A stretch of 64,000 nt of DNA from Hahella chejuensis KCTC 2396 (GTDB taxonomy: Bacteria; Pseudomonadota; Gammaproteobacteria; Pseudomonadales; Oleiphilaceae), in the NCBI RefSeq assembly GCF_000012985.1, contig NC_007645.1:7119001-7183000 (forward strand). Reading direction: 5' to 3'. Of the stretch, positions 55,847 through 63,953 are shown in pieces (position 1 is the first letter of the stretch; each line of letters begins with the position of its first letter). The notes beneath the pieces were generated by a model, which was not told the DNA's origin, did no database searches, and was given only the letters and a program-made list of their open reading frames with translations. Both the position numbers and the translations under genes were made by a program.

Positions 55847-56116
55847 ATAACGTCCATGATGCCGCCATATTGGCATGATAATGTCTTGAAAATGTTCTCT
55901 TTCTAGAGCACAGCTAACGCTGCACCAGGTGTTTTTGCATAATTATCAATCAAAAAATCTTATGGAGCTATATTGAAACGGCTTGTTAATCGCATATCTG
56001 TGTTACCTGAAGCTATATGATTAAGCACACTAACATAACTTTACTCGAGGATGCCCTATATGTCACAGGGGTTCTACCCCTTTATTACGGACTCATCCGC
56101 AAAGAGTCAGTTGGAT
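55847..56116. other. Upstream region of dptF
   Basis: AT-rich sequence without a supported gene. It should contain the dptFGH promoter, but no boxes can be fixed with confidence. Confidence 0.4.
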
Positions 56117-56585
56117 ATTTAGACCCCCCTCAAGGTGCTGCACTTATTGGTTGAGTCAACGACTGATCCAGATTGCTGACAAACGCAACGCCCAGCCAAG
56201 CGCCATGATCCTCGACAACCAGACTTTGCAGTCGACACCAGAGGCGGGGCGCGTGCCGGTTAGCAAGACGCCAAGCGCCGCAAAGGTTCTAAACTGTATC
56301 TGGTGGCCGATTCGCTGGAGCAGTTGCTGGCATTGTAGATCACACCTGCTAACGAGCAAGACTGGGCTCAGGTGGCGGCCCTGGCTGAGCAGGTGCAGAA
56401 AGTGACGGGCGAGTTAGCGGATCAGCATGGCATTCGGTTAGAGGTGGTCAAGCACACCGAGGCGAAGAAGGGCTTTATTTTGCTACTGCGGCGTTGGATG
56501 GTGGAACGCAGCTTTGGCTAAATAGCGCGCTTTCAGCGGTTGAGCCGAGATTATCAGGGGTGTCTATGAATTGAGCGGGTTAATA
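56117..56585 (+). mobile_element. IS5-family transposase remnant, decayed
   Basis: The plus strand carries recognisable IS5-type fragments in shifting frames: 'IADKRNAQPSAMILDNQTLQ' and 'TPANEQDWAQVAALAEQVQ', then 'HGIRLEVVKHTEAKKGF' and 'RRWMVERSFG', which is the conserved end of the DDE domain. At least two in-frame stops and internal deletions disrupt it, so it is dead. Its first 80 bases are shared with the fragment at 41988-42065, on the other side of the dnd/dpt module. Confidence 0.85.
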
Positions 56586-56592
56586 ACAGCCT

Positions 56593-56928
56593 CTAGTCCT
56601 CCCCCAATAAGTTTTTCCAAGGGTCAGCAGACAGGTCTGCGCCATCATTATCGTCTATAGGGCTTCGCGGTTTAGAAAGCTCTTCGTTAACAGCAGATGG
56701 CTCTCTCTCAAGCACAGCCAAAACAGTTTGGAGTTTTTCTTGAGGGATCAGCATAAGTTCGCTATTAAGCCCTTTCGCAATGAGTTCCAGGGTATCCAGT
56801 CTGGGGTTTCCTCTGGACTCTAAGCGCTGATATTGCTGGCGGGAGACGCCTACGCGGAACATCATATCGCCCTGCTTTAGACCGAGCGTCAGTCGCCGCT
56901 TTTTTAACTGTTTGAGTAGTGAGCTCAT
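56593..56928 (-). CDS. XRE-family transcriptional regulator (HipB-like)
   Basis: This is a small DNA-binding protein of about 111 residues with a single helix-turn-helix ('LGLKQGDMMFRVGVSRQQYQ', then 'RLESRGNPRLDTLELIAKGL') and an acidic tail. This is the shape of HipB-type antitoxins and of phage repressors. No HipA-like partner is present, since the IS5 remnant lies directly downstream, so a partner may have been lost. In-frame ATGs exist at 57018, 56967, 56940 and 56928; I favour 56928 (MSSLLKQLKKRR). A perfect 12-bp palindrome AACATATATGTT overlaps the start region and is a likely auto-operator. Confidence 0.7.
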   Translation of the reverse strand: MSSLLKQLKKRRLTLGLKQGDMMFRVGVSRQQYQRLESRGNPRLDTLELIAKGLNSELMLIPQEKLQTVLAVLEREPSAVNEELSKPRSPIDDNDGADLSADPWKNLLGED

Positions 56929-56935
56929 CTTTGTA

Positions 56936-56947
56936 AACATATATGTT
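56936..56947. promoter_or_regulatory. Palindromic operator candidate AACATATATGTT
   Basis: A perfect 12-bp palindrome overlapping the 5' end of the XRE gene, the usual place for an autorepressor site. A related half-site AAACATAT occurs about 30 bases upstream. Confidence 0.45.
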
Positions 56948-57134
56948 GCATTTGAGGTAATAAGAAACATATTAGATGCTTTTTCTATGCGCCAGCAACT
57001 TATGCGTTGCATTCGCATGAATCACAAGAGCAACTATCCCTGTTGGTTGTAGTGCTTCGCCCCCATTTCCAGAAGCTTGGCCATATAGACGATGGTGATA
57101 CCATGAGTCGACTCTATGCATTAGAGGGATTATT

Positions 57135-57348
57135 GTGAGTAAAAAAACAGCAACCTCAGGATGCACCTAATTCGGCGTTCGGACGAGAAAACAAGGAAGC
57201 TGAATACCTTGCTCAGAAGCTGGAATCTCCAATAGGGGCGCAAAAGCTTGGGGATAAAGCCTACGAAACAGCAAAGAACCACTTGGTCAATTCTCCCCTT
57301 GAGCTGCCAAGGTATGAGGCATACACTCTTAAACAGAAGGCTGATTAG
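57135..57348 (+). pseudogene. Small gene broken at an A7 run
   Basis: GTG 57135, preceded by an AGAGGGA ribosome site 6-7 bases upstream, opens the sequence 'MSKK'. It runs into a stop after 11 codons because of seven A residues at 57141-57147. Removing one A gives a 70-residue product (SKKQQPQDAPNSAFGRENKE, then 'EYLAQKLESPIGAQKLGDKA') ending at TAG 57346-57348. The downstream frame is clearly protein-like. The cause is either a real mutation, a sequencing error in a homopolymer, or transcriptional slippage at A7, which is a known slippery context. Confidence 0.55.
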
Positions 57349-57354
57349 CCTTCT
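57335..57354 (+). terminator. Hairpin overlapping the small gene's stop
   Basis: AGAAGGCT and AGCCTTCT form a perfect 8-bp stem around GATT. The stop TAG lies inside the hairpin. A short T-rich tail follows (GAGTTATGATTTT). Confidence 0.55.
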
Positions 57355-57393
57355 GAGTTATGATTTTGTAGTTTGTGGACTAAAGGTTGAAAT

Positions 57394-57570
57394 ATGAAAG
57401 AGACTCTAATCCAGGAACCAAAACCTAGTGACACTGGCGAAACTACAGTGGAGGCGGACTTTTTTGAAATACTTTTTGAGCGTATCAGGTCACCGCAATC
57501 CCGCGCGGCAGCTGACATGTTATTCGTAGTTAGCTCAGAACAGCTAAGGGATACATATCAGCCACAGTGA
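57394..57570 (+). CDS. Small hypothetical protein (58 residues)
   Basis: ATG 57394 is preceded by AAAGGTTGA about 6 bases upstream. The product starts MKETLIQEPKPSDTGETTVE and ends with 'RDTYQPQ'. It is acidic, soluble and of unknown function. The fragment following the hairpin suggests it could belong to the same small operon as the A7-broken gene, with the terminator reducing its expression. Coding status is uncertain because of its short length. Confidence 0.45.
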   Translation: MKETLIQEPKPSDTGETTVEADFFEILFERIRSPQSRAAADMLFVVSSEQLRDTYQPQ

Positions 57571-57889
57571 GTCAGGAAAAGCTGAAGCTGACTGAATCCA
57601 AGCTCGCACCTCGTCTATGACCCGCTTGCAAACCTATTGCGCGAATAGGGCATCGGCGCATACGCGAATACATCCGCTGTATGCGACCAAAAATTCCGAA
57701 ATGTCCGTTCTTAGGCACATCCACCCTCATTTGGGTTTTATCTTCAACTTCCCTTTGCCCTAAGTGACACGAATTTCTCCAACCACCGGTTGGAGATTTA
57801 GACCACCCTCAAAGAGGGGCTGAAAAACAGTCCTCAATTCTTCTGCTGACCAACAGGGCTAGTATTCAGTTCCTGGCCAGCTCTTGCCG
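57571..57889. other. Right boundary of the dnd module
   Basis: No gene is supported. It contains the right copy of the direct repeat (57707-57812) and otherwise sequence with weak resemblance to the region around 41245 (both include a 'CCGCTTGC' stretch). Confidence 0.4.
57707..57812 (+). repeat. Right direct repeat (element A) flanking the dnd/dpt module
   Basis: Same orientation as 41898-42001. The hairpin arms TCTCCAAC (57776-57783) and GTTGGAGA (57789-57796) are identical to the left copy, with a single loop change. The copies lie about 15.8 kb apart and enclose dndBCDE, dptFGH, the IS5 remnant and the small genes. Confidence 0.8.
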
Positions 57890-58504
57890 TCACTCAACAT
57901 CCTCATGTATCTCTATTTTCTCCACCACCAGATTCACGGGGGCAGGATTCATGGCCTGTAGCGCCTCGAGCATTCTCTGGCTGATGACATAGGCTTTGGG
58001 CCATTCCTTTATCCGGAAAATATCCGGCAAATTTGGTTGGTTAAGTTTTTTGCGGCTCAGCACATACCAATCAACGCTTATTACCTTTTCTGAGTCTTCG
58101 TAATAGTCCACACCCGACTTGTTAAGGTCTAGCACATCGTATGCTCCCAGCGGATTGACGTAAAAGTAGTCCTTGGACTCCAAGCGAGACTTATGGTTGT
58201 AGATCCAGAGCGGTAAAAACTCGATCGGGCCCTGGTTGACCTTTTCCATGGTTTTTTTCACGGCCTTACTAACAATTAAACACAGCTCGACATTCGCAAT
58301 AAAGTCAGTCAGAACACGGCCTGGATACTCATTGCTCATCGTGACGCCGATATCTTCAGGGTAGATCTCCTCCATAGGCTCCCCTTTCTTCAGCCTCCAA
58401 GATTGGAGGTGTATTTCCTTCGGCGGAAAATCGATAAAGCAATAGTCCTTGTCTAAGCGTTCATATTCATCAATAAAGTAGTAATCCAAAATAACTTTCC
58501 TCAA
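57890..58504 (-). CDS. Imm11-family (DUF1629) immunity protein
   Basis: This 204-residue protein matches the Imm11/DUF1629 type by its C-terminal 'IFRIKEWPKAYVISQRMLEA' and the preceding 'YFYVNPLGAYDVLDL'. Proteins of this group neutralise toxins from contact-dependent or type VI systems. It lies 14 bases after the AHH toxin gene in the same direction, the normal toxin-then-immunity order, so it probably protects against that toxin. It would act in the cytoplasm, since it has no signal peptide. Family assignment by pattern, not by search. Confidence 0.7.
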   Translation of the reverse strand: MRKVILDYYFIDEYERLDKDYCFIDFPPKEIHLQSWRLKKGEPMEEIYPEDIGVTMSNEYPGRVLTDFIANVELCLIVSKAVKKTMEKVNQGPIEFLPLWIYNHKSRLESKDYFYVNPLGAYDVLDLNKSGVDYYEDSEKVISVDWYVLSRKKLNQPNLPDIFRIKEWPKAYVISQRMLEALQAMNPAPVNLVVEKIEIHEDVE

Positions 58505-58517
58505 TAAATGGTAAAGA

Positions 58518-59468
58518 TCAGGAGCCAGACATCCTTCTATGGGCTTGCTGATCCAAGGGCGAGCCAGGAGTCATACCTAAGATAAGTCTTAACAGTTTCT
58601 CAGACAGCTTTTCAAGTTTCGATTTATCCAGGTTCACATCAGGTATCGGATGCCCATCCGGGTAGTCTTTTACTGGATCGCATAACTCCCGGTACCCATC
58701 CAAAATTTCTCTTAAGCCTTTCTTGGTTTCCCTCACCAGACGATCATATACGGGGTGCGAAGTACACTGTTTACTGACCTCTTGCTGGTCTTCCTCTTTG
58801 AGAACCAAATGCCGGGGCAACCCTAGTATCTGAGCCACCTCCTTGTCCTGCGGCATCAACAGCACATTTTTCTTATGGTGAATATTGTATTTCGCCGTCA
58901 GTAGCGCCTTCTGGATGATATTACTTATTTTGGGCCCTTCATTAAGGATCATGTTCTTGAAGGTGCCTTTGGATATCAGGTGGTGAGCGTTGTTCCAGTA
59001 GGGCCAAGTTTCCCTGGTGAAGTTATGGCCTTTCTTGATCGTTGTGGTCGATCGACCATTATACTTCAGGCGGGTGATATCTCTGTCAGGGCCGCCAACA
59101 TCCCAATCCCCTTTATTGGGGAAGTTCAAGTCTATGCAATAAGCGCCTGGTTTCATTCCTCCGCTATCTGTCTCATACGCGGAGGTGACAATATGTCCCC
59201 GGTCTTTTATGGCTTTGCTGCGCTCATGTTCAATCCCGGTCATGTAACCGTGCAAGGTGTTCTTGATGGCGGTATGGCTTTTCGCTTGCTCATATCCCTG
59301 ATAACGATAATTGCAGGTAAATTTATTCCTGAATTCAATGAAAGTGGCCGAGCCATGGAAAACCAGACAGGCTCCGTTTTCCGTAGTGCCTTGCAAACGT
59401 TCGTGAAGATCATCAAGCAAGGCATCTCCAAAATGCCCTTCTGGTTCATCTTTTTTCTTTTTCGCCAT
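58518..59468 (-). CDS. AHH-domain nuclease toxin (type VI secretion effector)
   Basis: This 316-residue protein has an A-H-H nuclease domain around residues 165-230: 'WNNAHHLISKGTFKNMIL' (the H-H metal/catalytic site) and 'YNIHHKKNVLLMPQDKEVA' with the later His pair and the N-V-x-L-P-like block. Such domains are predicted HNH-like DNases. The first 160 residues are a variable region without a named domain, possibly a delivery or adaptor part. A DUF2169 gene and a type VI accessory block lie upstream in the same operon, and an Imm11-type gene follows by 14 bases. It is therefore best read as an interbacterial toxin delivered by type VI secretion. Cytotoxic activity is inferred. Confidence 0.75.
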   Translation of the reverse strand: MAKKKKDEPEGHFGDALLDDLHERLQGTTENGACLVFHGSATFIEFRNKFTCNYRYQGYEQAKSHTAIKNTLHGYMTGIEHERSKAIKDRGHIVTSAYETDSGGMKPGAYCIDLNFPNKGDWDVGGPDRDITRLKYNGRSTTTIKKGHNFTRETWPYWNNAHHLISKGTFKNMILNEGPKISNIIQKALLTAKYNIHHKKNVLLMPQDKEVAQILGLPRHLVLKEEDQQEVSKQCTSHPVYDRLVRETKKGLREILDGYRELCDPVKDYPDGHPIPDVNLDKSKLEKLSEKLLRLILGMTPGSPLDQQAHRRMSGS

Positions 59469-59498
59469 AATTCTCTCTCCTCGACCAGATTGTTACAG

Positions 59499-60686
59499 TC
59501 AGCGACCCTTACTCACCACCATGGCGCCCACATCCCCATTTTCAGAGATCGAACATATCAACGTGTAAGGACCAGACGCGTACTGACGCGTATAGCTTCT
59601 TGAAGCGATGCAAAGCCCCGCCACTCCAGCTGCTGCGCCAATATCCCCCCAACTGCTCATAGGGACAATCTCATTACTGGCCTCCCAATTTATCCCGGAA
59701 GGACCCGCCAGCCGCGACTTTGCCGTTCCCCAAGCCATAGAGCGCCAATTTTCCCCGTTAACGTCGATAACGACATCGCCATGGAAGGACGAGACGCCAG
59801 CGGAAGCGATGGCTTCCGTGACCGCCTCCGCCAACAACATTCCCATTTCGCCGGCTTTGGTCATACGCCAGACGGCTGGCGTCGTCACTTCTCCTTCCGT
59901 TCCCTCCCCATTCTCGCCTTCAGGCTCAAACTTATTCGGGAACGGTTTAAATGACGCGCCAATGATTTTTAATTCAGGCGAACTTGCGCGCGTTTGAACG
60001 CTTCGACTGGTTTCGACCAACACACAGGCTGCCGCTTCTCCTGGGATCATGCCGGCCGCATTTTCTGCCGTCAGCAAACGCGCCTCTTCATCCAGCTGCG
60101 TCACACACAGATAGTCCAGGTAAGAGTCAACGCCCAACAGAATGGCGCGTTCATAAGGGCTGGTTTCCAGAGAACGCTGAATAATCCTCATTGCATGCGC
60201 CGCCCCCGCATGGCCAATACGAACAAACCCTTGCGCGGGCGTAGACAGAGGCAAGTCCAGGCTTTCGCAGAGCGGCTTCAGGCAGTATTCCCGCAAGAGG
60301 TTGTCTACCTGATCCTCGGGCCAATTAAATCTCTCGTAAGTTATTTCGGGCAGAATCCAGATGAGCGCCGTTTGCCGCCAAAATGCATGGTCCCGGGTTG
60401 GCAGCTTTGCATAGGCGATCAAGTCTTTCATCGCGATGCGCGCCAACCTCAACCATGCCGCGTTTTGGACATATCCCTGCGTTAGGGTATGCGCCGGCGC
60501 CCCCGGAATAGGCGCGCTCATCTCATCGGAATCGTAGGTTGAAAAACCTGGTACGGAACCAAACCTGGAGATTCCGCAGCGCACGGAGGCGCAACTGTTC
60601 TTTACGCCGTACCCCACGCAGGACATCATCCCCAGGCCCGTGACCCAGAGTGGAGCAAGCTGATCGTGATTCTGACTCATTGACAC
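59499..60686 (-). CDS. Ketoacyl-synthase-like protein lacking catalytic residues (type VI accessory)
   Basis: This 395-residue protein has a thiolase/ketoacyl-synthase fold: the N-terminal 'PLWVTGLGMMSCVGYGVKNS' and later 'LLTAENAAGMIPGEAAACVL' are typical. At the usual active-site cysteine the sequence reads 'GFVRIGHAGAAHAMRIIQRS', with no Cys, and the later His region reads 'DVVIDVNGENWRSMAWGTAK', with Asn in place of His. It therefore probably cannot condense acyl groups and likely acts as a scaffold or chaperone. Such degenerate ketoacyl synthases recur next to DUF2169 genes in type VI cargo operons. It lies between the Imm49-like gene and the toxin gene. The start could be Met 1 or Met 3. 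Confidence 0.75.
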   Translation of the reverse strand: MSMSQNHDQLAPLWVTGLGMMSCVGYGVKNSCASVRCGISRFGSVPGFSTYDSDEMSAPIPGAPAHTLTQGYVQNAAWLRLARIAMKDLIAYAKLPTRDHAFWRQTALIWILPEITYERFNWPEDQVDNLLREYCLKPLCESLDLPLSTPAQGFVRIGHAGAAHAMRIIQRSLETSPYERAILLGVDSYLDYLCVTQLDEEARLLTAENAAGMIPGEAAACVLVETSRSVQTRASSPELKIIGASFKPFPNKFEPEGENGEGTEGEVTTPAVWRMTKAGEMGMLLAEAVTEAIASAGVSSFHGDVVIDVNGENWRSMAWGTAKSRLAGPSGINWEASNEIVPMSSWGDIGAAAGVAGLCIASRSYTRQYASGPYTLICSISENGDVGAMVVSKGR

Positions 60687-60704
60687 CTTCTCAGTACCGC
60701 TTTA

Positions 60705-61499
60705 TCAGGTCAGCGACCGGTAACGGGCGACCACTTTCCACTCCTCTTTTTGAGGCAACTCCGCCAAGCGAAGGAGTCTGGCGGTGGACGGAGCCAAGCT
60801 GACTTCTTCCGAAGTCGTCAGCCCCTGCCGCTCAGCCAGGATGAGCCACGCCAGCACTTCGGTAGAGACATGCGCGGTTGTCGCGGCCTCGGCGGATACA
60901 TAGGGATCCATGCTGTCGGCGTCAATCTTCTCTATATCGTCCAGCCGCTTTTGAATGCACTCCTTCAATGCCTCGTCGAAAGCATCCTGATCTTTATCCA
61001 GCAACGCCTGGCATAGTGCATAATGTGGGTCGTAATTATCGTCGCTATAACCAGAAAACTCCTCCAGCCTTTCCTCAATCTTTTTCGGATCAGTCTGCAG
61101 GTAGAAGTGCTCCATCAAAATGCGAGTGTAAAGAAACTCTTCCTCATATTCCTTTCGCGGATTGAGCTTGTTCGTACTCAATTTCGCAATGCGTCGGGCA
61201 CCGTCTTCATATCCACAAGCGATCGCATCGAAAAAGGGCAAGGCTAAGGAAACGGCTTGCTCCTCTTCCGGAGCCCTCTCCAGGAAGTAGATAAAAGCGT
61301 TTGCGCTATGGCAGAGTTGCTTGTAGAAGGGCTTGGGGTTATCGGTAATCAGCAGCTCTCCCGCCGCCAGGCGACGAAATAGCGTACACGTGTATGTGTA
61401 GTACTGCAGCTTGGGCTCTTCCTTGGGGAGATGCGGAACGATATCTTCCAGCGACATCCCCGTATTTTTTATCGCGATGGGAAGGTAGTTTGCTGACAT
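60705..61499 (-). CDS. Imm49-like protein in the type VI cargo operon
   Basis: This 264-residue soluble protein, mostly helical, resembles the Imm49 family ('FYKQLCHSANAFIYFLERAP', 'LPFFDAIACGYEDGARRIAK'). Imm49 members are proposed immunity proteins. Here it lies upstream of the toxin rather than after it, so it may instead be a structural accessory of the operon. It overlaps nothing: 18 bases before the ketoacyl-synthase-like gene and 25 bases after the TIGR02270 gene. The family call is tentative. Confidence 0.5.
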   Translation of the reverse strand: MSANYLPIAIKNTGMSLEDIVPHLPKEEPKLQYYTYTCTLFRRLAAGELLITDNPKPFYKQLCHSANAFIYFLERAPEEEQAVSLALPFFDAIACGYEDGARRIAKLSTNKLNPRKEYEEEFLYTRILMEHFYLQTDPKKIEERLEEFSGYSDDNYDPHYALCQALLDKDQDAFDEALKECIQKRLDDIEKIDADSMDPYVSAEAATTAHVSTEVLAWLILAERQGLTTSEEVSLAPSTARLLRLAELPQKEEWKVVARYRSLT

Positions 61500-61524
61500 G
61501 GCAGGCTTCCTGTTCGTTAAATAT

Positions 61525-62883
61525 TCACGCCCATGTGGGGGCGACTGATTGCTCTCTCACCCACCCGGATAGATCGCGTAGCTGTTTCGATTGACGTAAC
61601 ACGGGGTCATTGATATTGAGCTTATGACGCAAACCAAACTGAATGCCAAGCTCATCCATCAACCACTGTCGCACCTGAGGGGGCGTTCGGCGATGGCAGA
61701 GTCCGCTCCAAACGGCTTGCGCACTATATGGTTGTCCCCCTCGGTATCGCAAAGACGGATCAAACCGGCTTTCATTCTGTACCAGCCATTCGCGCCACTG
61801 GGCCGGATCTTGACATAGCTGATCGACAGTGACGCCGAACTCCCGTCCCTCTGGGTGTTGTGGCGACTTACCTTCTCGAAAAGCCTCAAGCTCGTGTTCA
61901 AATAAGTCTTCTTTCGCGAACTGTTCAGGCACAAACGTTTCCTGATAAAGGGCCGCCCCTAGCATCAACTCCAATGCCAGCGCCGCATCCGGCGCAAAGG
62001 GTTTATCGCCCAGCTCACGTAACAGGAGGTTTACGGAGGTTAAATCACCCGCCAGTCCTAATGCGATCAAGGTAGTGGATGAGACCTGGCCGTCACGAAC
62101 GAGTTGCTGTAACTGGGCCGCCTGTTTCTTCACTCCAGCCAATGCAATAGGAATAGCTAACGCAGCAGTTTTGCCGTTAACGGAAGTCACTGTCTGCCGC
62201 TGCCCTAATCGCAGTAAAGCAATTCCCGCCGCCTCTGCAACCTGATTGTTCTCGTGCTGTAGATAGGACTTTAAAAGCGCTGCATGTCCCGCATCGCCGT
62301 TATCGGCGACAATTCGGATTGCGCGAGGCAAGAGCTCCGGACCGGACGTCGACAGCAAGTTCTCCGCTCCCTGACGAGTAATGCCTCCCGCTTGTGCGAT
62401 GGCGGGCGCCACGATGGGGAATAACTTTTGGTGCTCAGACTCCAGCAAGGCGGCGGCGCGTTGACGCCATGCCATCGGGTAATAAACTCGCAGCGCTTCC
62501 GCGACCGATACAATCTTGTCGATAGCATCCTGGTCCGCTTCGTCTTCCTCCTCTTCCGGAGGATAATCCAGGATATCGATCAACGTGCGCCATAATCCCG
62601 TCAATGCCGCTCCATCCTGGAGTTTGCACAGGTAGCTGGTTAACGCATATAGCTCGCCTACATCGGCTTCTTTTATGCGACTCAGACAGAGCGCCTTCGC
62701 TTCCTCTTCGCCATCAATTAAGGCTTCAATATGCGCATCCAACCGGCTTTCCAGGTCAAGGGTGTCCACCCAGGATAATTCCCGGTCATCTCGCCACGCC
62801 AAACGAGACGAGTACAGAAAGGACGCCTCTTCCAGATGCTCCAGGAACAACTCTCGATGAAAATCAGCTTTCGTCAGACTCAT
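61525..62883 (-). CDS. TIGR02270-family HEAT-like repeat protein (type VI accessory)
   Basis: This 452-residue helical-repeat protein is of the TIGR02270 type, found next to type VI secretion cargo genes. The N-terminal block 'HLEEASFLYSSRLAWRDDRE', 'LDLESRLDAHIEALIDGEEE' and the central HEAT-like stretch 'YLQHENNQVAEAAGIALLRL' match. Its function is unknown; a scaffold or adaptor role in toxin loading is plausible. It starts 5 bases after the stop of the DUF2169 gene (62889) and is followed by the Imm49-like gene, so all are in one leftward operon. Confidence 0.8.
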   Translation of the reverse strand: MSLTKADFHRELFLEHLEEASFLYSSRLAWRDDRELSWVDTLDLESRLDAHIEALIDGEEEAKALCLSRIKEADVGELYALTSYLCKLQDGAALTGLWRTLIDILDYPPEEEEDEADQDAIDKIVSVAEALRVYYPMAWRQRAAALLESEHQKLFPIVAPAIAQAGGITRQGAENLLSTSGPELLPRAIRIVADNGDAGHAALLKSYLQHENNQVAEAAGIALLRLGQRQTVTSVNGKTAALAIPIALAGVKKQAAQLQQLVRDGQVSSTTLIALGLAGDLTSVNLLLRELGDKPFAPDAALALELMLGAALYQETFVPEQFAKEDLFEHELEAFREGKSPQHPEGREFGVTVDQLCQDPAQWREWLVQNESRFDPSLRYRGGQPYSAQAVWSGLCHRRTPPQVRQWLMDELGIQFGLRHKLNINDPVLRQSKQLRDLSGWVREQSVAPTWA

Positions 62884-62888
62884 AGTTA

Positions 62889-63953
62889 TCAGACTTCCCC
62901 TTTTGAGAGCCGTTGACCGGCCAGGACGTCAACCCTGGGCAACCATAGGCTCACTCCAGCGACATGCTGATGCCCCTCGGGGACAACGGCGTAAGCGCGC
63001 CAGATCAAAAACACCTGGTGCTCGTCCGTATTAATAATCAGGGTGTCGAGCCGGCATTCCATTTCCACATGGTTGGCGTCATGGAAGGACAGCTTACAAC
63101 GGGGCGCCGCCAATCCCGGCAACGCAAACCGTAAAGCGCCCCTCTCCGATGCGTTGATCACGACGACGTCTTCGCCGCCACTCAGGTATTCCGCTGCGAC
63201 TAACCCTGGTGAGCCCGCGTTGAAGAAACGGCGATCAAAGTCCGATGGATAAAGCGGCGCTCTGGTTCTCTGCCATTCTTCGTCGTAGGTTCCCGCCAAT
63301 GGCGTACGCGGAAGCCAATGCGGACTAATGAAACCAAACCCCGCTGGCGAAGGCTGATCCCGCCAAGATTGAATCAACTGTCTGGGGTCTTCCAGATTAG
63401 GTAGCGGCATTCCCACCAAACAGTCTTGCCCGGGCGCCATATAGCCTTTTCCGACCGGGTTAGAGGTGCTCATATACTGCGGCTCCCCCTCGGGAACACG
63501 TGGATCCCGCCCACCGAAGGCGTGCTCATAGTTTAAGGGAATGCGTTCTATTGGCTGAGGCGGCGTGGGTTGAAATGTATCCCCCACCTTGTCCCAAAGA
63601 CGATTACCGTACACCTGCACAATCTTACTGACAGGACCGACTTTAACGCCGACTTTTACCGCAGAATCGCCCTCTTTTTCAGGGACGGCATGACCGACCA
63701 GCACGACATCCGTGGTCAACTTTAGAGGGACGGCTTCGGGCTCATACTTATAGCTCGCCGTTTCGGGGGCGCCCCAGTACTCACCCGCTAAACACAGAGG
63801 AGCCTGTTGCTCGCTGAAGCGTAAGTGATGCGTTCCGACAATGTCACAGCTCGCTTTGACTGCGACAGTGACAATGGGGACATTCCGCTCATCGTAGAAA
63901 AACAAGGGCTCTACGACAAATGGGGTGTGATTTACGATGTTTGGCTGCGCCAT
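62889..63953 (-). CDS. DUF2169 family type VI secretion adaptor
   Basis: This 354-residue protein belongs to the DUF2169 family, whose members act as chaperone/adaptors loading PAAR-linked toxins onto the type VI spike (for example Atu3641 of Agrobacterium). Conserved features are 'MAQPNIVNHTPFVVEPLFFY', 'ASYKYEPEAVPLKLTTDVVL' and 'IPLNYEHAFGGRDPR'. An AGGAAG element lies about 9 bases before the ATG. It is the first gene of the operon inside the window; the upstream gene, cut by the window edge, is probably another type VI component. The downstream order (DUF2169, TIGR02270, Imm49-like, ketoacyl-synthase-like, toxin, immunity) is coherent. Confidence 0.85.
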   Translation of the reverse strand: MAQPNIVNHTPFVVEPLFFYDERNVPIVTVAVKASCDIVGTHHLRFSEQQAPLCLAGEYWGAPETASYKYEPEAVPLKLTTDVVLVGHAVPEKEGDSAVKVGVKVGPVSKIVQVYGNRLWDKVGDTFQPTPPQPIERIPLNYEHAFGGRDPRVPEGEPQYMSTSNPVGKGYMAPGQDCLVGMPLPNLEDPRQLIQSWRDQPSPAGFGFISPHWLPRTPLAGTYDEEWQRTRAPLYPSDFDRRFFNAGSPGLVAAEYLSGGEDVVVINASERGALRFALPGLAAPRCKLSFHDANHVEMECRLDTLIINTDEHQVFLIWRAYAVVPEGHQHVAGVSLWLPRVDVLAGQRLSKGEV

